Shown here in pieces: positions 1 to 6,980 of a stretch of DNA of 22,669 nucleotides; position 1 is the first letter of the stretch; each line of letters starts with the position of its first letter. Origin of the DNA: DATGFB01 sp032160545 (GTDB lineage Bacteria; Actinomycetota; Actinomycetes; Mycobacteriales; Jatrophihabitantaceae); contig JAVHVN010000079.1 of assembly GCA_032160545.1 (NCBI GenBank), positions 1 to 22,669 on the forward strand, written 5' to 3'. The notes below the pieces were generated by a model. It made no database searches and had not been told where the DNA came from. It was given only the letters and a program-made list of their open reading frames with translations. Made by a program: the position numbers and the translations under genes.

Positions 1-491
1 ATGAAATGCTCGACGAGGTCGCGAGTGAGAACAAGCTCGTCGCGTTCGGAGGGATTGAAGCGCTGAGAGCAACAGTCTGCGAGGTGCTGCAGCCGCTGAC
101 GCGACTCCGCAGGGCAAACGCAATCAGTGGCTGGGGACTGAATTTCGATTCGCTCGACCTGGCCTCGAAAGTGGATCTCAGGACACTTGCAATCAAGGTC
201 CAATCTCTCTGTGACTCTCTGTGGCATTCCAGTCTGGGTGTCCAAAAGGAGGCTATATACGATGCTGCGAACTCCACACAGATTCCGGTCTGCCCGCACA
301 CATCGATCAGCCTCATTCGCGGCAGAGACGCATTGGTTGTTACAGGCGTTGCGCTTCGCCGCCTGATTGGAAGCCTCACCCATCAGCAGGTTGCGTGGGA
401 GCGTCTTGAGGAATTGCTGCGACTTGCCGCTCCAGAGGCCTCGGCGCAAGCCAGTAACTGGCTTCCCCGGGCGGTCGCACTGCTTACCTAG
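1..491 (+). CDS. hypothetical protein, 5' end outside window (partial)
   Basis: The frame is open from the left edge to a TAG at 489-491. An ATG at position 6 could be the start, but only five bases lie upstream and no ribosome-binding site can be judged, so I treat it as the C-terminal part of a longer gene. The 161 visible residues look soluble and mostly helical, with no membrane segment or motif I recognise. Base composition is visibly less GC-rich than the rest of the window (runs such as aaaaggaggctatata), which fits a cargo gene of an integrated element. It ends 2 bases before the stop of the oppositely oriented recombinase, so the two are convergent. Function unknown. Confidence 0.6.
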   Translation, partial: EMLDEVASENKLVAFGGIEALRATVCEVLQPLTRLRRANAISGWGLNFDSLDLASKVDLRTLAIKVQSLCDSLWHSSLGVQKEAIYDAANSTQIPVCPHTSISLIRGRDALVVTGVALRRLIGSLTHQQVAWERLEELLRLAAPEASAQASNWLPRAVALLT

Positions 492-493
492 GC

Positions 494-1405
494 CTACAGC
501 CGGTCACCGCGCGCGAGACGGCGGTGCGCGTCTCGGGCTCGTTCATCGGCTGCGCTCGCTGCGTACCGTCCGACCATCTCTCGTGAGCGCCATCCAGCGA
601 GTCGCATCAGGTCCGTCTCCTGGCCGCCGTTCGCAAGCCAGTCGTGGGCGAAGGTGTGGCGGAACTGATGCAAGTGGATGTGCGGAATGCTGGCCTCGGC
701 GCAGCGGCGCTCGATCATCTGCCGGATGCCGTTGTCGGTGATCGCTCCGACCCTGCCCAGCCAGAAGCTCGCGGTGTTCGCATGCGGATGACGTGCACGG
801 AAGCGTGCGTAGCGGCGCAAAGCATCGGCCGTCCTGGGACCGAATGGACACGCCCGGAGTCGATCACCCTTGCCGTGCACGATCGCAACGTCATGCGTGC
901 TGTCGATGTCCTCCACCGTCAGCCCGACGAGTTCGCCAGCGCGCATCCCTGTATCGAGCAGCAGCCGAATGATGGCGCTGTCGCGGCGGTTCTCGAAGGT
1001 GTTGCCCTTGCACGTCGCGAGTAGTGCGGCGAGCTGGTCGTCCGTCAGCACCGGGACCGGCTGAACCGGCACGGTCGGCGGCTTCATCCGTTGCATCGGC
1101 GAACGGGCAATCTCGCCGTCCTCTTCGAGCCAACGAAACAACTGCTGCAGGGAGCGGTAGTGCTTCGCGGTCGTCGCAGGCGCCACACGATCCGCGAGCT
1201 CGGCAAGGAACGCCTCGACGTGCTCGCGGGTGATTGCGGCTACTGACGTCGGCATCCCTCGACTGGCTAGGAACGCTCGAAGCGCGCCCGCACATCGCTC
1301 GTAGGAGGCGATCGTCGCCTTGCTCCGATTGCGGGCACGGAGGTGCGTCCGCCAGTCACCGAGCATCGTTTCGAGGTCGTCCACGACCATTTCGAGCGCC
1401 GTCAT
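494..1405 (-). CDS. tyrosine recombinase / integrase (XerC/D-like)
   Basis: Site-specific recombinase that cuts and rejoins DNA through a tyrosine nucleophile. Numbered from the ATG at 1405 (303 aa), an N-terminal SAM-like core-binding domain (about 10-100, with RSKATIASYERC) precedes the catalytic domain. The catalytic set is complete: R155 in TGMRAGEL, K179 in HGKGDR, H246 and R249 in HQFRHTF, W272 in AGWRSRE at the usual His/Trp position, and Y281 in GRYAAS. The frame is also open to a GTG at 1450, but those 15 extra residues do not resemble the family N-terminus; no start has a convincing Shine-Dalgarno. It lies just beyond the 3' end of a tRNA on the same strand, the usual position of an integrase next to its attachment site. 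At about 300 residues it is closer in size to XerC/D than to many actinophage integrases. Integrase role in an island is inferred from position. Confidence 0.9.
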   Translation of the reverse strand: MTALEMVVDDLETMLGDWRTHLRARNRSKATIASYERCAGALRAFLASRGMPTSVAAITREHVEAFLAELADRVAPATTAKHYRSLQQLFRWLEEDGEIARSPMQRMKPPTVPVQPVPVLTDDQLAALLATCKGNTFENRRDSAIIRLLLDTGMRAGELVGLTVEDIDSTHDVAIVHGKGDRLRACPFGPRTADALRRYARFRARHPHANTASFWLGRVGAITDNGIRQMIERRCAEASIPHIHLHQFRHTFAHDWLANGGQETDLMRLAGWRSREMVGRYAASAADERARDAHRRLARGDRL

Positions 1406-1492
1406 GAACGGCAAAGTACCTGTGTGTACGACCGTTGTGCGGGACGCCACGCCGATGGCGAACCGCCTCTAGCCCAAGAAATTCGGGCCTTG

Positions 1493-1540
1493 TGGGGCGG
1501 GTGGGACTCGAACCCACGACCCAGGGATTATGAGTCCCCT
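1493..1540 (-). other. putative attachment site (attL/attR) in tRNA 3' half
   Basis: Tyrosine recombinases often target the anticodon-to-3' part of a tRNA and leave it intact at one end of the element. Here the recombinase starts about 90 bases beyond the tRNA 3' end in the same orientation, so the crossover core probably lies in this segment. The second copy would be left of the window and is not visible. Inferred from layout only. Confidence 0.4.
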
Positions 1541-1566
1541 GCTCTAACCGGCTGAGCTACCGCCCC
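1493..1566 (-). tRNA. tRNA-Met (CAT anticodon)
   Basis: Read on the minus strand this folds as a complete 74-nt tRNA. The acceptor GGGGCGG pairs with CCGCCCC, the D stem is GCTC/GAGC, the anticodon stem GGGGA/TCCCT encloses loop CTCATAA, the variable segment is GGGTC, and the T stem GTGGG/CCCAC encloses TTCGAAC. The discriminator base is A and CCA is not encoded. The anticodon CAT and the loop fit elongator Met. A CAT tRNA modified to read AUA (Ile2) cannot be excluded without a covariance model. The 3' half borders the recombinase gene and is a likely integration target. Confidence 0.95.
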
Positions 1567-1853
1567 GTGCGCCGCGCCGACTCTATCGGCCGGCCGCAGC
1601 GCACTGCGCCCCCCGAGTTCACACGGCGGAAACGGTTTGTGCGACTCCCGGACATTCTCGAATTGGATTGTCATCGCATGGCCGAACCAGCCACCGAATC
1701 ACCGAACGATCAACGGAGTCGACCGTCCGAGCGATACATGCCCGGTTGCGGTCACACGCCCGTCGATCGAGGCACCCAGCTGGCCGTGCGGGCAATCGGC
1801 ACATCCCGAAATCGCCCGCGCCGACGCAGCCTGACACGACAGGAGCAGAGGTC
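1567..1853. promoter_or_regulatory. intergenic region with candidate tRNA promoter
   Basis: No gene is supported in this stretch. On the minus strand TAGAGT (1585-1580) sits about 14 bases before the tRNA 5' end and could be a -10 element; no good -35 is seen. On the plus strand the region ends with GGAGCAGAGG just ahead of the acetyltransferase ATG at 1854. The open frame starting at 1668 could extend that protein by 62 residues, but the extension is Arg/Pro/Ser-rich and lacks a good ribosome-binding site. Confidence 0.3.
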
Positions 1854-2495
1854 ATGACCGCGACCCGCATTTCCCCTTGCTCGGCAAAGGCATCCGCCGG
1901 CGCCACCGCCAAGCCCGCGGACGAGGGCCAGCCGACTGGATCTCTTGCCGTGTGGGTCCGGCAACCGTGGCTCGTTCGCGTTGGTCGCGAGAACGTGCTC
2001 ATGCGGGGGACGAGCCCCCGCGACCTCGCGGCCGTCGCCGCCATGCACGGCCGCTGCTCCGCGCGCAGCCTGCTCGAACGCTATCGGGCCGGGGGCCGCG
2101 CACCCAGCCCGGTCGCGATCGAGCGAGCACTGCGGCAGACGCTGAGCTTCGTCGCGTGCACCGCACGAGGCGAGATCGTGGCCATCGCCGCCGCCGGCCC
2201 GGACCGTATGCACGGCGACGGTACCGCCGAGATCGGCGTGCTGGTCGAGGACGGATGGCAGCGCCGCGGGCTCGCCCGCGAATTGCTCACGCACCTGTCG
2301 GGCGCGACGTACGTCTGCGGCTACACCCAGCTCATCTCCTACACCGGGACCAACATCACGGCCCCGCACCGGCTTCTCGTGGACGTCGGACGCACCTACT
2401 CGGTGCCCGACCCCACCGACCCGCACCTGCACACCTACCTCACCGAGTCGGTCACGCTCGGGCTCGGTCCGGTTCGCGAGCATCTCGCGTCGTGA
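1854..2495 (+). CDS. GNAT-family N-acetyltransferase (Pat-like domain)
   Basis: Predicted acetyl-CoA-dependent acyltransferase, 213 aa. The GNAT core spans about 46-150. The acetyl-CoA pyrophosphate-binding motif A is clear at 126-149, with Q136-R137-R138-G139-L140-A141 in the Q/RxxGxG/A position. The segment at 48-78 (LMRGTSPRD, then SARSLLERY) resembles the start of the GNAT domain in protein lysine acetyltransferases of the Pat type. The first 40 residues are low-complexity and poorly conserved-looking. The ATG at 1854 follows AGGAGCAGAGG. The gene overlaps the next, a cyclic-nucleotide-binding protein, at TGATG (2493-2497), so the two are very likely co-translated. In mycobacterial Pat both domains are in one chain with the nucleotide-binding domain first; here they are separate and in the opposite order. 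Family call is firm; substrate (protein lysine or small molecule) is unknown. Confidence 0.85.
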   Translation: MTATRISPCSAKASAGATAKPADEGQPTGSLAVWVRQPWLVRVGRENVLMRGTSPRDLAAVAAMHGRCSARSLLERYRAGGRAPSPVAIERALRQTLSFVACTARGEIVAIAAAGPDRMHGDGTAEIGVLVEDGWQRRGLARELLTHLSGATYVCGYTQLISYTGTNITAPHRLLVDVGRTYSVPDPTDPHLHTYLTESVTLGLGPVREHLAS

Positions 2496-2944
2496 TGCTC
2501 GGGCGCACCAAGCGGCCTTCCGCGAACCGGCTGGCGACGCTGCGGGCCGTGCCCATGTTCAGCGGGCTGTCCGACGCGGCCCTGGGTCGCATCGACGGCC
2601 GCGTCGTCGAGATCGACGTCGACGCGGGGACGGTCCTCATGCGTGAGGGCGAACCCGGCCGCGAGGCGTTCGTCATCGGCGCGGGACGAGCCGAGATCAG
2701 AGTCGGCGGCGACGCGGTGTCGAGCGTGTCAGCGGGCGACCTCGTCGGTGAGACGTCGCTGCTGGACGGTGGCCCGCGCACCGCGACGGTCGTCGCCTTG
2801 ACACCGCTGCGCCTCTACGTCGTCAGTCCGAGCGAGTTCGCGGCACTCTTCGAGGATCCGCAGGCCGCTCGATGGATCGCCGCCACGCTCGCCCGGCGCC
2901 TGCGCACCCAGCGGGAGTCGCGGCTCGCCACCGCCTCAGCGTGA
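2495..2944 (+). CDS. stand-alone cyclic-nucleotide-binding domain protein
   Basis: A 149-aa protein consisting almost entirely of one CNB (CAP-type) domain (about 13-120) plus a basic C-terminal helix (LARRLRTQRESR). The phosphate-binding cassette lies at 80-99 and reads GDLVGETSLLDGGPRTAT. It keeps the glutamate (E86) that contacts the ribose and the arginine (R95) that contacts the cyclic phosphate in the canonical family, so cAMP or cGMP binding is plausible. There is no helix-turn-helix, kinase or channel domain, so it must act through a partner, most simply the acetyltransferase encoded immediately upstream. The start overlaps the upstream stop at TGATG; an in-frame GTG directly before it (2492) is an alternative. 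The 3' end overlaps the convergent AraC-type gene by 9 bases. Confidence 0.85.
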   Translation: MLGRTKRPSANRLATLRAVPMFSGLSDAALGRIDGRVVEIDVDAGTVLMREGEPGREAFVIGAGRAEIRVGGDAVSSVSAGDLVGETSLLDGGPRTATVVALTPLRLYVVSPSEFAALFEDPQAARWIAATLARRLRTQRESRLATASA

Positions 2945-3928
2945 GCTGTGCTCGCGGTGGGCTGACCGGTATGCGCGGGGGCTGATCCCGAACTCTCTGC
3001 GGAACGCGCGCGAGAAGTACTCCGCCGAGGCGAACCCGCACTCCTGTGCCACCCGCTCCACCGCAGGCTGCGGCGAGCGGGCCGACAGCAACTCCGCAGC
3101 GCGTTCGAGCCGCCGGCGGCGGATCCGCGCGGCCGGGCTCTCGGTCTGGTTGAAGGCTCGGTAGAGCTGCCGCAGCGAGATGTTGAGCTGAGCCGCGATC
3201 GTCGCCGGCGACAGCGTCGGGTCGGACGCGTGCTCGTAGATGATGGCATCGGTCCGGGCGCGCACCGATTCGAGCTGCTCGGGTTCGCCGCTCGACTTGA
3301 CCACCGCGGTCCGCAGCAGCAGGCCGGCGAGGGCGCACAGGTAGCGGTCGATCCCGATCAGGCTCGCCGGCGTGCTGAGCTCGTCTGCACCGGTCGTCAG
3401 CAGCCCGACGGCCGAGCGCAGCAGCCCTTCCTGGAACGTCGTCAGCTCGTAGGTGCGCCCGGTCATCTCCGAGATGACCGACGGCTCGATGCCGACGCCG
3501 GCCTGGTGCACGTTCAACGTGAACACGTGCGTGTTGGCCGTGAGCTGCTCGTTGAGGTCGTCCCCTGGCTCTGTGAGACGCATCGTCCCGCGCGGAGCGT
3601 GATGAGCAGGCTCGAACACCGTGCCGGGCGCCTCGATCTTCACGAGGATGTGAATCGCCCCGTCGAGCATGTGCGACACGCCGCCCCGTGCGACACGGCG
3701 CAGCACCGCCCCGCTCACCGTCGAGGCGGACCACACGCAGCGGGTGCCCCTCAACCGGGCGCCCCTGAAGAAGTACGGCGCGCGGGACTGCGGCAGCGGA
3801 GCGATCTGCAGCCCGAGCGGCCCGGTGCGCACCAGGCCCGAGGAACCGTTCGAGTCCTCGGCGGACACCTCGAGCCACGCGACCGTTCCGGGGGCCGGAA
3901 GCTCGATGCGGGGAGTGGGGTCGCTCAC
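2936..3928 (-). CDS. AraC-family transcriptional regulator
   Basis: A 330-aa DNA-binding regulator. The C-terminal AraC/XylS domain (about 220-320) has two helix-turn-helix units: the first around SPATIAAQLNISLRQLYRAF, the second in ERVAQECGFASAEYFSRAF followed by the family signature FGISPRAYR. The N-terminal about 210 residues resemble the AraC-binding-like sensor domain of actinobacterial and proteobacterial regulators and presumably bind an effector; the ligand is unknown. The frame is open to 4078, but the GTG at 3928 is chosen because GGAGG (3940-3936) lies 7 bases ahead of it. The gene is divergent from the F420-type oxidoreductase at 4126 across a 197-base gap, so that enzyme is its most likely target besides itself. 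Confidence 0.9.
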   Translation of the reverse strand: MSDPTPRIELPAPGTVAWLEVSAEDSNGSSGLVRTGPLGLQIAPLPQSRAPYFFRGARLRGTRCVWSASTVSGAVLRRVARGGVSHMLDGAIHILVKIEAPGTVFEPAHHAPRGTMRLTEPGDDLNEQLTANTHVFTLNVHQAGVGIEPSVISEMTGRTYELTTFQEGLLRSAVGLLTTGADELSTPASLIGIDRYLCALAGLLLRTAVVKSSGEPEQLESVRARTDAIIYEHASDPTLSPATIAAQLNISLRQLYRAFNQTESPAARIRRRRLERAAELLSARSPQPAVERVAQECGFASAEYFSRAFRREFGISPRAYRSAHREHSSR

Positions 3929-4125
3929 CGCACCACCTCCGAATGACGCTGACGACGCCTCCGGGGCGACTCGCTCGACTCCACCAAGCCGTATCCGGTC
4001 AATCGGCGCGTTCCGGCGGACGTTAAGCGCGACCTGTGGGGTTTGCAACTCGGAACCCGCGTGGACATCCGTGCGCACACCTGATTGATTCGTGCCACAG
4101 GCCGCAACGGGATGAGGGGACGCGC
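3929..4125. promoter_or_regulatory. divergent intergenic control region (AraC / LLM oxidoreductase)
   Basis: A 197-base gap holding the start signals of both divergent genes: GGAGG (3936-3940, minus) for the AraC-type regulator and GAGGGG (4114-4119, plus) for the oxidoreductase. A weak GGGTT/AACCC dyad with a 10-base spacer lies around 4040-4059 and could be part of an operator. I see no convincing -35/-10 pair in either direction. Confidence 0.35.
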
Positions 4126-5154
4126 GTGAAGCTGGGCTACCACACGGGATATTGGGCCGCCGGACCGCCGGCGCTTGCGCAGGAGGCGGTCCTCGCCGCA
4201 GAGCGGCTGGGCTTCGACTCGATCTGGACGGCCGAGGCCTACGGCTCCGACTGCCTCACCCCGCTCGCGTGGTGGGGCGCCTCGACCTCGACCGTCCGCC
4301 TCGGGACGAACATCCTGCAGATGTCGGCTCGCACGCCGACGGCGACGGCCATGGCCGCGCTCACCTTGGACCATCTCAGCGGCGGTCGCTTCGTTCTCGG
4401 CCTCGGCGCGTCCGGGCCACAGGTCGTCGAAGGCTGGTACGGGCAGCCGTATCCTCGGCCGCTCGCCCGTACCCGCGAGTACGTCGAGGTCATCCGTGCG
4501 GTCCTGCGCCGCGACAAACCGGTCACTCACGAAGGCGACTTCTATCCCCTCCCCTATCCAGGTGGCACCGGTCTCGGGAAACCGCTCAAGTCCACCGTGC
4601 ACCCCCTCCGCTCGGACGTTCCCATCTTCCTGGGAGCCGAGGGCCCGAAAAATGTTGCGCTCGCCGCCGAAATTGCAGATGGCTGGCTGCCCATGTTCTT
4701 CTCCCCGAAGACGGACGAGTTCTATCGCACCGCCCTCGGAGAAGGTTTCGCGCAGCCAAACGCCCGCCATACATCGCTCGACACCTTCGAGGTGCCGGCC
4801 TTCCTGCCGGTGATTCTGAACGACGACGTCGAGGCGGCGGCCGACATGATCCGGCCTTCGACCGCGCTGTATATCGGCGGTATGGGCGCGAAGTCGATGA
4901 ACTTCCACGCCGACGTGTTCAGCCGAATGGGTTACGAGGCCGAGGTCGAGAAGATCCAGTCCCTGTTCCTTGACGGCCGGAAGGCCGAAGCAATGGCGGC
5001 CGTGCCCACCGCGCTCGTCGAGGACATCGCGCTCATCGGGCCCGCAGCCAAGATCAAGGATGAACTGCAGCGGTGGGAGGAGACGGTCATCACGTCCATG
5101 TTGCTGCAAGCCGATCCCCGCACCCTGCCCGCGATCGTCGACGCGATCGGGTGA
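4126..5154 (+). CDS. LLM-class F420-dependent oxidoreductase (Rv3520c-like)
   Basis: Luciferase-like monooxygenase-fold enzyme, 342 aa, predicted to use the deazaflavin F420 rather than FMN for hydride transfer to an unknown substrate. The whole chain resembles the actinobacterial Rv3520c subfamily: VKLGYHTGYW at the N-terminus, TAEAYGSDCLTPLAWWG (35-51), TLDHLSGGRFVLGLGASGPQ (80-99) with VEGWYG directly after, and GAEGPKNVALAAEIADGWLP in the second half. These are the conserved blocks around the barrel's cofactor pocket. The GTG at 4126 is preferred over the longer frame from 4036 because GAGGGG lies just upstream and translation there begins exactly with the family's (V/M)KLG start. It is divergent from the AraC-type regulator and convergent with the acetolactate synthase. 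F420 use is a family inference; substrate unknown. Confidence 0.9.
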   Translation: MKLGYHTGYWAAGPPALAQEAVLAAERLGFDSIWTAEAYGSDCLTPLAWWGASTSTVRLGTNILQMSARTPTATAMAALTLDHLSGGRFVLGLGASGPQVVEGWYGQPYPRPLARTREYVEVIRAVLRRDKPVTHEGDFYPLPYPGGTGLGKPLKSTVHPLRSDVPIFLGAEGPKNVALAAEIADGWLPMFFSPKTDEFYRTALGEGFAQPNARHTSLDTFEVPAFLPVILNDDVEAAADMIRPSTALYIGGMGAKSMNFHADVFSRMGYEAEVEKIQSLFLDGRKAEAMAAVPTALVEDIALIGPAAKIKDELQRWEETVITSMLLQADPRTLPAIVDAIG

Positions 5155-5228
5155 GCCCGTGCCGCGTCATCCAGTGGGCGACCTAGGCCCAGGGCGCCAA
5201 GGCTATCCGCGCGACGAGGTTCACCTCT

Positions 5229-5246
5229 ACCCGCTGATCCGCGGGT
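5229..5246. terminator. hairpin between convergent genes
   Basis: ACCCGC (5229-5234) pairs perfectly with GCGGGT (5241-5246) around a 6-base loop, 9 bases past the acetolactate synthase stop. A smaller GAGG/CCTC hairpin (5216-5227) lies next to it. There is no T-tract on either strand, so this is a candidate bidirectional or GC-rich terminator only. Confidence 0.4.
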
Positions 5247-5255
5247 GCGACAGCG

Positions 5256-6947
5256 TCACATCACGCCGTCGAGTTCGCCCAACCGGCTGGTCAGCCGCAG
5301 GTTCTCGCCGTAGTCGACGGGGCACACGATGATCGAGACACCCGGGTCGTCCAGGGCCGCCCGCAGCGTCGGCAACAGTTGGTCGGCCGCCTCGATGCGG
5401 TAGCCCGTAGCGCCGAAGCTTTCGGCGTACTTCACGATGTCCGGGTTGGTGAAGTGGACGTGGCTGTGCTCGCCGAGTTCGAGATCCATCTTCCACTCGA
5501 TGAGCCCGTAGCCGTTGTCCTCCCAGATGAGGACGGTCAGCGGGATGCGCTCGCGCACCGCGGTCTCGATCTCCTGCGAGTTCATCAGGAACGCGCCGTC
5601 GCCCATCACTGCGAGAACCTTGGCGCCGGGGCGCGCGAGCGCGACGCCCAGCGCGCCGGGCAGGGCGAATCCCATCGTCGACAGCCCGTTCGATATCAAG
5701 CAGGTGTTCGGCGCGAAGGTGGGATACAGCCGCGCCATCCACATCTTTACCGCGCCGGTGTCGACCAGCACGATGTCCGAGCGTTCCAGCGCCGAGCGCG
5801 TGTCCGCGACGATGCGTTGCGGCGCGAGCGGCATCCGGTCGTCGGCCTGGCCGCGCGCGAGCTCCTCGCGCAGCAGCTCGGCGGATGCGGTCAACGGCCG
5901 GTGCGGCGGACGATAGCCAGCAGCGGCCTCGCGCAGGGCGTCGAGCGACGCGCCGATGTCGCCCTCGATCCCCACCGCGATCGGGTAGTGGGCGTCGACC
6001 TCCGCGGGGAAGCGGTGGATGTGGATGATGGCCTTCTCGCCGTGGGGGTTGATACGCACGGGGTCGAACTCCTGCAGCTCGTACCCGACGGCGACGATCA
6101 GGTCGGCATCGTCGAAGCCGAAGTTCACGTAGTCACGACCCATGAACCCGAACGTGCCGACCGCGCACGGGTGGTCGTCGGCGATCACACCCTTGCCGTG
6201 GAACGTCGTGGCGACCGGGATGTCGAATTCCTCGGCGAACTTGGTCAGTGCGGCACCGGCGCCCGCGCGTGCGGCACCGTGGCCGGCGAGCACCATCGGG
6301 CTTCGCGCGGCGCGCAGCGCCTCGACGGCGCGCTCGACCTGGGCCGGTGACGGCGCCTCGGGGCGGACCACGTTGCGCGGTAGCGGCCGCAGCGCCGCAT
6401 CGGCGTCGGCGGCGTCGACGTCCTCGGGAACGGCGAGGAACACCGCGCCGGGTCGCTCGGTCTCGGCGGTCTTGAACGCCTTGCGGACCATCTCCGGGAT
6501 GGCCGACGGGCTGGGCACCGAGGCCGACCACTGCGTGATCGGCGCGAACATGCTCACCAGGTCGACGAACTGGTGCGACTCCTTGTAGTTGCGATCGTGA
6601 CCGACCTGGGCCGACAGCGCGACCACCGGCGTGCTGTTGGTCGTCGCATCGGCCACCCCGAGCTGCAGGTTGATGGCACCCGGCCCCAGCGTGCTCGAGG
6701 CGACGCCGGCGGCGCCACTGACCCGTCCGTACATCTCGGCCATGAAGGCAGCCCCCTGCTCGTGCCGGGTGAGCACGTAGCGGATCGGCGACCGTGCCAG
6801 AGCCATCGTCAGGCGGATGTTCTCCTCACCCGGGATGCCGAACACAACGGAGACGCCCTCGTTCTCGAGGCAGCGAACCAGCAGGTCCGCGGCTCCGGTA
6901 CGTACGTCGGCTCGAGCGTGGGCACCGTCCTGCGGCTCGTCGATCAT
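5256..6947 (-). CDS. alsS: acetolactate synthase, catabolic AlsS-like (ThDP-dependent)
   Basis: Predicted to condense two pyruvates to 2-acetolactate and CO2 using thiamine diphosphate. The 563 aa cover the full three-domain fold: N-terminal Pyr domain with GIPGEEN (38-44) and the cofactor-activating glutamate E63 in RHEQGAAFMAE; a central domain; and the C-terminal PP domain with the ThDP/Mg motif GDG at 449-451 closing at N478 (WEDNGYG). The central stretch GYELQEFDPVRINPHGEKAI resembles the catabolic AlsS sequence (GYDPVEYDP type) rather than the FAD-binding loop of anabolic IlvB, and MFAPITQWS also fits AlsS. No small regulatory subunit gene or acetolactate decarboxylase is adjacent. The ATG at 6947 follows GGAAGGAG. 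It lies 33 bases after the sensor kinase gene on the same strand, so co-transcription is likely. A related ThDP enzyme with another 2-oxoacid substrate remains possible. Confidence 0.85.
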   Translation of the reverse strand: MIDEPQDGAHARADVRTGAADLLVRCLENEGVSVVFGIPGEENIRLTMALARSPIRYVLTRHEQGAAFMAEMYGRVSGAAGVASSTLGPGAINLQLGVADATTNSTPVVALSAQVGHDRNYKESHQFVDLVSMFAPITQWSASVPSPSAIPEMVRKAFKTAETERPGAVFLAVPEDVDAADADAALRPLPRNVVRPEAPSPAQVERAVEALRAARSPMVLAGHGAARAGAGAALTKFAEEFDIPVATTFHGKGVIADDHPCAVGTFGFMGRDYVNFGFDDADLIVAVGYELQEFDPVRINPHGEKAIIHIHRFPAEVDAHYPIAVGIEGDIGASLDALREAAAGYRPPHRPLTASAELLREELARGQADDRMPLAPQRIVADTRSALERSDIVLVDTGAVKMWMARLYPTFAPNTCLISNGLSTMGFALPGALGVALARPGAKVLAVMGDGAFLMNSQEIETAVRERIPLTVLIWEDNGYGLIEWKMDLELGEHSHVHFTNPDIVKYAESFGATGYRIEAADQLLPTLRAALDDPGVSIIVCPVDYGENLRLTSRLGELDGVM

Positions 6948-6980
6948 CTCGCTCCTTCCGACCCGGCGAAGTCCCGGCCG

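Noticed and set aside
1472..1488. Small stem-loop after the tRNA 3' end as a tRNA terminator
   Set aside because: Six pairs including a G-U on the minus strand and no T-tract; too weak to call and may be part of the integration junction.
1493..1566. tRNA-Ile2 (lysidine-modified CAT) instead of tRNA-Met
   Set aside because: The anticodon alone cannot tell them apart; I kept Met as the commoner call. A covariance-model score would settle it.
1877..2494. N-terminal extension of the cyclic-nucleotide-binding protein
   Set aside because: The open frame continues upstream but overlaps the GNAT gene in another frame and encodes an Arg/Pro-rich shadow; the TGATG coupling supports the start at 2495.
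3925..5109. Minus-strand open frame of 394 codons
   Set aside because: Antisense to the F420-type oxidoreductase, whose family blocks are unmistakable; the antisense product shows no motif.
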